35,158 bases of DNA from Propionibacteriaceae bacterium P6A17 (GTDB taxonomy: Bacteria > Actinomycetota > Actinomycetes > Propionibacteriales > Propionibacteriaceae). Numbering within the stretch: position 1 is the first letter of the stretch; each line of letters begins with the position of its first letter. Made by a program: the position numbers and the translations under genes. Shown in pieces: positions 30,425-35,158 of the stretch. The stretch lies in the NCBI GenBank assembly GCA_000619965.1, contig JHVD01000024.1:1-35158 (forward strand), given 5' to 3'. Under the pieces are notes generated by a model. The model worked only from the letters and a program-made list of their open reading frames with translations. It was not told the DNA's origin and ran no database searches.

Positions 30425-31657
30425 TCAAGCGGCGGTGGGTAGCGGCTCCCGTTGGTGGTGTGGCCAGGCGGCTTCTTCGTTCCAGAGTTCCCCGTTGCGC
30501 AGGCACCACCAGAGGTCTCCGAGGAGCTTGTTGGCGAGGTTCCGGAGCGCTGCGTTGTGGTGGTCGCCCGCGGCTCGACGTCGGTCGTAGTGCGCGCGTG
30601 CCGCGGGAGATTTGGTGAGCGCGGCGAATGCCCACCAGTGACACGCATCACCGAGTCGCTTGTTGCGGACCTTCCGTGCCTTGACGTAGTGCGACCGCCC
30701 GGACGCGCGGGTAACGGGCGCGGTCCCCGCGAACGCTCGCAGACCTGCGGCGGTGGTGAACCGCTCGGGGTCATCGCCAATCTCGGCGAGGATTCGTGCC
30801 GCGAGGACGGCGCCGATGCCGGGGGCGGATTGGAGGATCGGCGTGAGGGGGTGCGGTGCTAACGCGGTGGTGAGGGCCCGTTCGAGCTCCTCGACGGCGT
30901 CGCGCATCGCTTCGACGATCTTCAGCAGGCCAGTGACGACAGTGCCTAGCGCGGTCTCGACCTCCTCGCTCTGGCGCAGCGTGGAGGCTTTGAGATCGGT
31001 GCGCACCTGCATGACGAGGGCGGGGTCGTTGCGGCGTCCGACGCGGTGGAAGATCGCCTCGATCCGACGAGAACTCAGCCGCTGCCCCGCAGCTGGTGTC
31101 GGCGCGGCAGTCAAGATGGCCGTCGCCGCGTGATGCTGCAGGTTCGGGAATGCGATGATCGCCTGCGGGTAGAACTCCAGCAGCACCGACCGGAGCCGGC
31201 TCACGGTCTGGTGCAGCGCCCAGATCGCTTCTTGGTGTTGACGTGCCAACGCCTTGATCTTCAGCGCGCTGTCGGTGTTCGCTGGAAGGGGCCGGTGCAG
31301 GTGCTGGTCGGTGCGGAGCACATGCGCGAGCGCGATCGCGTCGGCGGGATCTGACTTGCCGCCGGCCTGTCCGTGTCGCTCACGGTATCGAGCGAGGGCG
31401 CGCGGGTTGACGGGATACACGCTGAATCCCGCAGCAGCCAACGCGACGACGAAGAGGTTCTTGTCTGTCTCGATCGCGATCGGCGTCGAGTCGGGATCCC
31501 CGCCGTGCAGGGCGATCAGGCCCAGCAGTTCGCTGAATCCGTGCGCGTCGGCGCTCACCCTCCGTTTCGTGATCACGTGTCCGTCAACATCAACGAGAGC
31601 GATGTCGTGGTGGTTCTCGGCCCAGTCGATCCCGCAGGTCATCGCGAGTTGCTCCAT
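30425..31657 (-). CDS. IS110-family transposase (DEDD recombinase)
   Basis: 410 residues from the ATG at 31657, which has GGAG 7 bases before it; an ATG 9 codons upstream is an alternative. The N-terminal RuvC-like DEDD domain has Asp11 (CGIDWAENHHD), Glu63 (IAIETDKN), Asp103 and Asp106 (KSDPADAIALA). A helical stretch (about 130-265) follows, then the Transposase_20 domain with SAPGIGAVLAARILAEIGD and GLRAFAGTAPVTRASGRS, where Ser319 is the probable catalytic serine. All key residues are present and the frame is whole, so the enzyme may be active. IS110 recombinases act with a bridge RNA that selects target and donor DNA. Confidence 0.95.
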   Translation of the reverse strand: MEQLAMTCGIDWAENHHDIALVDVDGHVITKRRVSADAHGFSELLGLIALHGGDPDSTPIAIETDKNLFVVALAAAGFSVYPVNPRALARYRERHGQAGGKSDPADAIALAHVLRTDQHLHRPLPANTDSALKIKALARQHQEAIWALHQTVSRLRSVLLEFYPQAIIAFPNLQHHAATAILTAAPTPAAGQRLSSRRIEAIFHRVGRRNDPALVMQVRTDLKASTLRQSEEVETALGTVVTGLLKIVEAMRDAVEELERALTTALAPHPLTPILQSAPGIGAVLAARILAEIGDDPERFTTAAGLRAFAGTAPVTRASGRSHYVKARKVRNKRLGDACHWWAFAALTKSPAARAHYDRRRAAGDHHNAALRNLANKLLGDLWWCLRNGELWNEEAAWPHHQREPLPTAA

Positions 31658-31687
31658 GTTCTGCTCCGTTCTGGTCGTGAGCATCGA

Positions 31688-31920
31688 GAGCGTGTCGGCG
31701 ACCTAATGGAAGCGCTCCAGGAGCGGCATCTCACAAGCCGTTCACACTCTGTTGGGCCGGCAGGGTCACCGTCTACGTTCAGACCTCAGCGGTCGGCTGT
31801 ATCTGCAAGAAGTGATCACCCATCGGCTGCTCACTGCTCACACTGCCCGACCCGGTCGGTGAAATCTCAGTGACCCCTGCCAGCCCACGCAAGAGCCGAA
31901 GCATGAGCCGCCTCGGCTCT
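31688..31920 (-). ncRNA. Predicted IS110 bridge RNA
   Basis: Read on minus, three units follow each other. (1) A hairpin with perfect 8-bp stem AGAGCCGA / TCGGCTCT (31913-31920 with 31892-31899). (2) A large loop closed by a 16-bp stem (31870-31886 with 31754-31769, one bulge and one G-U), holding ATCACTT (31810-31816), a hairpin (31780-31805) and ACGTAG (31773-31778). (3) A second loop closed by GAGTGT..CGGC / GCCG.ACACGCTC (31737-31749 with 31688-31699), holding GAGATGCC (31725-31732), hairpin CGCTC-CTG-GAGCG (31713-31725) and TTCCATTAG (31703-31711). The loops match the insertion target and the element ends, respectively, as expected of target- and donor-binding loops. No covariation data were available. 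Confidence 0.7.
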
Positions 31921-31925
31921 CCCAT

Positions 31926-32347
31926 TAGGTGATGTCGGCCACCCACAGCCGATCCGGCGCCTGCGCGGTGAACTGGCGATTCACCTTGTCCTCCGGCGTC
32001 GGCGCGCCGGCCGGGATCGTCGTACGAGGCGCCTTGGCCTTGCTGACACCGCGGAGCCCGTTGATCCGCATCAGCCGTTCCACGGTGCACCGGGCGACAT
32101 CGGTGTGCCCCTGCCGCCGCAGTTCGTGCCAGAGCTTCCGCACGCCGTACACGCCGTAGTTCGCCTGGTGAACCCCGGCGATCAACCGGACCAGACCGGC
32201 ATCGGTCAACGCGCGCCGGCTCGCCGGCCTCGACCGGAACGCGTAGTAGGTGCTCGGGGCGATCGGGATCCCGTGAGTGGTCAGGACCCTGCAGATCGGC
32301 TCGACCCCGTGCTCGTGCTTGTGGTCGTCGATGAACGCGACGATCAC
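31926..32347 (-). pseudogene. IS3-family orfB, N-terminal part
   Basis: The 5' portion of the DDE transposase from a GTG start (32347) that overlaps the orfA stop as GTGA. It contains the HTH_21 region (ANYGVYGVRKLWHELRRQG) and ends after the first catalytic Asp, DRLWVADIT, where the IS110 element begins. The frame then meets a TAA made of TA from the target and A from the IS110 end. The rest of the gene is at 29887-30400. Confidence 0.92.
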
Positions 32348-32664
32348 CGCTGTGGGCGGTCGAGCTCCGCCTGCGCGAAATACGCGCTCGCTTGCCGCAG
32401 GATCGTGTTCGCCCGCCGCAGCTCACGCACCTCACGCTCCAAGGCGACGATCTTCGCTTTGTCATCGCTGCTGACACCCTCCCGTACGCCGGTATCGACC
32501 TCAGCCTGGCGGACCCAGTTCCGCAACGCCTCCGGATGAATCCCCAACTGCTTGCCGATCCGGCTGATCGCCCCGGCCCGGCTGGCTGGATCCCTCCGCG
32601 CCTCCACCGCCATCCGAGTGGCGCGCTCCTTCAATTCCTCCGAATACTTCCTCGGTGCTGCCAT
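32344..32664 (-). CDS. IS3-family orfA (transposase DNA-binding protein)
   Basis: 106 residues from ATG 32664 (or three codons more from ATG 32673). An HTH_Tnp_1 domain (about 5-55; YSEELKERATRMAVEARRD ... IGKQLGIHPEALRNWVRQAE) is followed by a leucine-zipper-like coiled coil (VALEREVRELRRANTILRQASAYF). It binds the IS ends. In IS3 elements the active OrfAB is often made by frameshifting; here the orfA stop and orfB start overlap as GTGA, suggesting coupling, and no slippery sequence was noticed. Confidence 0.9.
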   Translation of the reverse strand: MAAPRKYSEELKERATRMAVEARRDPASRAGAISRIGKQLGIHPEALRNWVRQAEVDTGVREGVSSDDKAKIVALEREVRELRRANTILRQASAYFAQAELDRPQR

Positions 32665-32716
32665 GACTCCCATCCTTCCGTGTGATGAGAGCCTCCATCA
32701 GACCCGGGGCGATGCA

Positions 32717-32878
32717 CAGTGTCGAAGACCGCCTCCGCGTCCAGGACATCGCCGCGAACCACCGTCAAGTTCTCATGCGTCACCCGAAGCCTCTCAGGGT
32801 TCCGAACCAAAGCCCGAACCCGATGGCCGGCAGTCAACGCCCGCGCCAACACCCGACGCTTCACGCCCTTGACCACAA
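32717..32878 (-). pseudogene. Remnant of an NAD(P)-dependent epimerase/SDR gene
   Basis: On minus, VVVVKGVKRRVLARALTAGHRVRALVRNPERLRVTHENLTVVRGDVLDAEAVFDTV is the N-terminal Rossmann beta-alpha-beta of an atypical SDR (NmrA-like). The GxTGxxG loop is missing, which points to an internal deletion, and the gene is cut off by the IS3 right end. No continuation was found on the other side of the IS. Non-functional; its 5' side now carries the promoter of the TerC gene on the opposite strand. Confidence 0.65.
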
Positions 32879-32898
32879 CCACGTCCCTGCGTTACACT
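32869..32898 (+). promoter_or_regulatory. Promoter of the terC riboswitch leader
   Basis: TTGACC (32869-32874) and TACACT (32893-32898) are separated by 18 bases. Transcription would begin near 32905, exactly at the start of the riboswitch P1 helix. Confidence 0.65.
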
Positions 32899-32906
32899 TG
32901 TTCCTA

Positions 32907-33014
32907 CGGAGGGGAGTATCCCCCACGCGCGTCGTCGTCACTACGGTCCGCCATCGGGCCCGGCGAGCCGGCCCACCGGGTCGGGAGAGACCTCCGATCG
33001 GCTGTTGCGATCGG
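32907..33014 (+). promoter_or_regulatory. Probable yybP-ykoY (Mn2+) riboswitch before terC
   Basis: The 5' conserved segment CGGAGGGGAGTATCCCC and the 3' segment GGGAGAGACCTCCG bracket a variable arm, and CGTCGTCACTACGG lies between, the layout of the yybP-ykoY aptamer. P1 pairs CGGAGG (32907-32912) with CCTCCG (32991-32996). A competing hairpin CCGATCG / CGATCGG (32994-33000 with 33008-33014) shares bases with P1 and abuts the GGAAGGAA ribosome-binding site, so it may be the expression platform controlling translation. This class is known to sense Mn2+ and to sit before TerC/Alx-type exporters. Confidence 0.75.
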
Positions 33015-33026
33015 AAGGAATCCGTC

Positions 33027-34022
33027 ATGGACGTCCCGTTGTGGTTGTGGAGTGCCGTCATCGGCGCCATTCTCCTCATGCTGGTCATTGACCTCGTCGC
33101 GCACCGCGACGCCCACGTCATCAAGGTCCGGGAGGCCGCAGCGTGGAGCGCCGCGTGGGTGGCGCTGGGGGTCGGCTTCGGGGTCTGGTTGTGGTGGTGG
33201 CAGGGCGCCGAGGTGGGCCAGCAGTACTTCGCCGGCTACCTGATCGAGAAGTCCCTCGCCGTCGACAACGTCTTCGTGTGGGCCGTGATCTTCAGCTACT
33301 TCGCCGTCCCGCCCCGCTTCCAGCACCGTGTGCTGTTCTTGGGCGTGCTCGGTGCCCTGGTGCTGCGCGGCGCCTTCATCGCCGTCGGGGCCGTCCTGAT
33401 CGAGAACTTCTCGTGGATCCTGTACGTATTCGCGGCCTTCCTGCTCTACACCGGCTACCGGATGATCAAGCAGCGCAACGAGCACCTGGACCCGGAACAG
33501 TCGGTGGTGCTGCGGCTCTTCCACAGGTTCGTGCCGATGACCGACGCATACTACGGGCAGCGGTTCCTCGTCCGCCGCGGCGGGGTCCTGCTGGCCACGC
33601 CGCTCCTGGCGGTGCTGGTGCTCATCGAGGCCACCGACGTCGTGTTCGCCGTCGACTCGATCCCCGCGATCTTCGCGGTCACCGACGAGCCGTTCCTGGT
33701 CTTCACCGCCAATGCCTTCGCGCTGCTGGGACTGCGGGCGATGTACTTCCTCCTCGCTGACCTCATGCACCGCTTCGTGCACCTGAAGATCGGGCTCGCG
33801 CTGGTTCTGGTGTGGGTCGGCATCAAGATGGCGCTGAAGATCGACGTCTACTACATCCCCACCGCAGTCTCACTGGCGGTCATCGCCAGCATCCTGGCGG
33901 TGTCCGTCATCACCAGCCTGCGCGCCACCCGCGGCCTCCACCCCACTCCGTCAGAGCCGGCAGGCCCATTCCGCCACGCCACGGACGACGAAATGGCCGA
34001 ACTCGAGACCAAGACCCGATGA
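33027..34022 (+). CDS. TerC-family membrane protein (Alx-like, probable Mn2+ exporter)
   Basis: 331 residues with about nine hydrophobic segments. TerC signatures: IEKSLAVDNVFVWAVIFSYF (about 86-105) and the matching second-half motif LIEATDVVFAVDSIPAIFAV (about 206-225), with the conserved acidic pair in each half, and FTANAFALLGLRAMYFLLAD. The C-terminal about 40 residues are hydrophilic. GGAAGGAA precedes the ATG. Related proteins export Mn2+ or support secreted metalloenzymes, and the riboswitch upstream supports a manganese role. The tellurite-resistance name is historical; no other ter genes are present. Confidence 0.92.
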   Translation: MDVPLWLWSAVIGAILLMLVIDLVAHRDAHVIKVREAAAWSAAWVALGVGFGVWLWWWQGAEVGQQYFAGYLIEKSLAVDNVFVWAVIFSYFAVPPRFQHRVLFLGVLGALVLRGAFIAVGAVLIENFSWILYVFAAFLLYTGYRMIKQRNEHLDPEQSVVLRLFHRFVPMTDAYYGQRFLVRRGGVLLATPLLAVLVLIEATDVVFAVDSIPAIFAVTDEPFLVFTANAFALLGLRAMYFLLADLMHRFVHLKIGLALVLVWVGIKMALKIDVYYIPTAVSLAVIASILAVSVITSLRATRGLHPTPSEPAGPFRHATDDEMAELETKTR

Positions 34023-34128
34023 CTCCAGGCCCGAACAACGCCGGTCAGGACACTCGCCCTTCAGGGCGCTCGATGGCAGATCCCCAGCTTGTGCGCCGCC
34101 GCCCCTCGCAGCCCTCACCGTCGCGCCC

Positions 34129-34140
34129 TAGCCTGATCGG
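34129..34140 (+). promoter_or_regulatory. Leaderless-type promoter of the ATPase gene
   Basis: TAGCCT (34129-34134) lies 6 bases before the GTG start and no Shine-Dalgarno sequence is present. No clear -35 box. Confidence 0.45.
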
Positions 34141-34845
34141 GTGACTCCTTTTAGTTCGTTGCCCGTCCGCGAGGTGGTCGGTGACCCCGGCGAGGATGAT
34201 CAGGGCTGGCCGTTCACTATGGGCGCAGTTTGGCAACTGCTGTCAGACGGGCTGGAGCTGTCCTGGTTGACGGTCCTGGTCGGGGAGAACGGGGTCGGTA
34301 AGTCAACCATCATCGAAGCAATCGCCATGGCATACGGCCTGAGCCCCGAGGGTGGCAGCACACACCTCAGGCCCTCGGAGCGTCCCACCGAGTCGCCGCT
34401 GCACGAACGGATCCGACTCGTGCGCGGCCTGTCCCGTTCCCGCTGGGGATACTTCCTGCGCGCCGAGACCATGCACGGACTGATCACCTTTCTTGAGCAG
34501 AACCCTGGCGCCGACAGTCGCTACCACGAGCGCTCGCACGGCCAGGCATTCACCGAGCTCCTCGACACCAAGCTGGGACACCTGTCCCGCAGGGGCGGAT
34601 TCCTGGTGCTCGACGAGCCGGAGGCCGGACTCTCGTTCATGACCCAGATCAAACTAGCCAACCTCCTGAAAGAACTACGCCACGACGACATCCAAGTGCT
34701 GATGGCCACCCACTCCCCGATCCTCACCGCCACCCCAGGCGCCCGCATCATCGAACTAGACGACGACGGCTTCGGCACTCGGGTTTGGAAGGACCTGATG
34801 ACCGTGGCGCTGTACCGACGGTTCCTCAACGACCCCGGCTACTGA
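34141..34845 (+). CDS. Predicted AAA/ABC-type ATPase, possibly truncated at its C-terminus
   Basis: 234 residues from GTG. Walker A is GENGVGKST (48-56), the signature-like region lies near HLSRRGG, Walker B is GFLVLDEPEAGLS (about 152-164), and an H-loop occurs in VLMATHSPIL. This is the small stand-alone ATPase family (AAA_21-like, related to RecF/SMC heads) found in genome islands; its task is unknown. The start lies 6 bases after a TAGCCT box. The stop codon TGA is the first three bases of an IS3 inverted repeat (TGAATCGGCC...), so a few C-terminal residues were probably lost to the insertion. Confidence 0.8.
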   Translation: MTPFSSLPVREVVGDPGEDDQGWPFTMGAVWQLLSDGLELSWLTVLVGENGVGKSTIIEAIAMAYGLSPEGGSTHLRPSERPTESPLHERIRLVRGLSRSRWGYFLRAETMHGLITFLEQNPGADSRYHERSHGQAFTELLDTKLGHLSRRGGFLVLDEPEAGLSFMTQIKLANLLKELRHDDIQVLMATHSPILTATPGARIIELDDDGFGTRVWKDLMTVALYRRFLNDPGY

Positions 34846-35158
34846 ATCGGCCTGGGTTTCGTTCCTATCGGTTTCCCTGTCCGGCGGTCGCCGGGAGGCC
34901 TGATTCGAGGTCAGCGTAGTACGCGTCCTCGATCTCGATCGGGGTGCGCATGCCGAGTTCGCCGTGCAGGCGTTGATGGTTCCACCACCACACCCATTCG
35001 AGCGTCGCGAGCTCGACCTGCTCGACGGTCCTCCAGGGGCCGCGCTGGCGGATCAGCTCGGTCTTGTAGAGGTTGTTGACCGCCTCGGCGAGGGCGTTGT
35101 CATACGAGTCCCCGACGGTTCCCGTCGAGGGTGTTGCGCCAAGCTCGACGACCCGGTC
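34843..35158 (-). mobile_element. Second IS3-family element (partial, runs off the window)
   Basis: It begins with TGAATCGGCCTGGGTTTC at 34843, similar in layout to IS3 inverted repeats, and contains the end of an orfB transposase. The other end is beyond the right edge. Confidence 0.7.
34865..35158 (-). CDS. IS3-family transposase orfB, C-terminal part (partial at right edge)
   Basis: The last 97 codons plus stop (TAG at 34865-34867) in one open frame that continues past the window. The residues SYDNALAEAVNNLYKTELI carry the catalytic Glu of the DDE triad, and WVWWWNHQRLHGELGMRTPIE is the typical end motif. It is a different IS from the one at 29869-32716: the two proteins are related but clearly diverged. 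Confidence 0.9.
   Translation of the reverse strand, partial: DRVVELGATPSTGTVGDSYDNALAEAVNNLYKTELIRQRGPWRTVEQVELATLEWVWWWNHQRLHGELGMRTPIEIEDAYYADLESGLPATAGQGNR

Larger units (their letters stand above)
30403..31927 (-). mobile_element. IS110-family element inserted in IS3 orfB
   Basis: About 1,525 bp. The junctions are ATCACC-TA-ATGGG on the upstream side and GGATGTC-TA-CGTGC on the downstream side (minus strand). CTA is present at both, so the exact crossover is ambiguous within 3 bases; a CT core as reported for IS621 is possible. There are no terminal inverted repeats and no target duplication beyond this, as expected for IS110. The layout is 24 bp after the transposase and about 240 bp before it. 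This long upstream end is the place where the IS110 group carries its bridge RNA. Confidence 0.88.
29869..32716 (-). mobile_element. IS3-family insertion sequence, split by an IS110-family element
   Basis: The ends are imperfect inverted repeats: TGTATCGCCCCGGG... at 29869 and TGCATCGCCCCGGG... (minus) ending at 32716, both continuing to GAGGCTC, about 22 of 27 positions alike. Inside are orfA, then orfB cut in two. Removing the IS110 element (about 1,525 bp) leaves about 1,323 bp, normal for IS3. The bases next to the two ends do not match, so no target-site duplication is visible; one end may have been rearranged after insertion. The right end lies inside a remnant of an oxidoreductase gene. 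Confidence 0.85.

Noticed and set aside
29860-32725. Target-site duplication of the first IS3 element
   Set aside because: The bases next to the two inverted repeats (ATCC and CAGT) do not match, so no duplication can be claimed.
27569-35158. Second copy of the tRNA-Leu 3' end as a far attachment site
   Set aside because: No match to the last about 20 bases of the tRNA was seen downstream by eye.

Overview
This window is a piece of chromosome from a high-GC actinobacterium. The evidence is the 16S 5' end, a mycothiol gene (mshC), the conserved block uppP / phosphomutase / DUF3090 / SCO1664-like / mshC / hisE / hisG / PH-domain protein (same order as in mycobacteria and streptomycetes), GTG starts, 4-nt start/stop overlaps and many leaderless-type starts. 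The gene set would suit Propionibacteriaceae, but the genus cannot be fixed from sequence alone.

Layout. 1-121 is the 5' end of a 16S rRNA gene (minus) with its leader, boxA-like element and two tandem promoters. A CapA-type lipoprotein follows (plus), converging on tyrS. 1930-9300 holds tyrS and a tightly coupled arginine operon argC-J-B-D-R-H (minus; no argF or argG), preceded by a TetR regulator. 9974-15750 holds pheT, pheS, a TrmH/SpoU methyltransferase, rplT, rpmI and infC (minus); infC starts at an AUC codon behind a leader terminator. 16119-17608 is an unrecognised pair (secreted protein, then a small membrane protein). Next come a gamma-glutamyltransferase, an SseB-domain protein and a small membrane protein. 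20532-25425 is the PH-domain/hisG/hisE/mshC/SCO1664-like/DUF3090/phosphomutase block (minus). uppP and an aldo/keto reductase follow on plus.

From 27483 the window becomes accessory. tRNA-Leu(GAG) with a strong terminator is followed by a tyrosine recombinase broken by an in-frame amber codon, and by a convergent xis-like gene pair. An IS3-family element (29869-32716) has been split by an IS110-family element (about 30403-31927). Beyond it lie an SDR-gene remnant, a TerC-family gene under a probable yybP-ykoY (Mn2+) riboswitch, a predicted ATPase, and the start of a second IS3-family element at the right edge.

The most interesting part is the IS110 element. Its about 240-bp non-coding end upstream of the transposase can be read as a bridge RNA: a 5' hairpin, a target-binding loop whose guides match the reconstructed IS3 insertion site, and a donor-binding loop whose guides match the element's own ends. 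The element termini, once circularised, would join into a promoter TTGACA-N18-TCTAAT. These points come from reading the sequence; no folding program or database was run.
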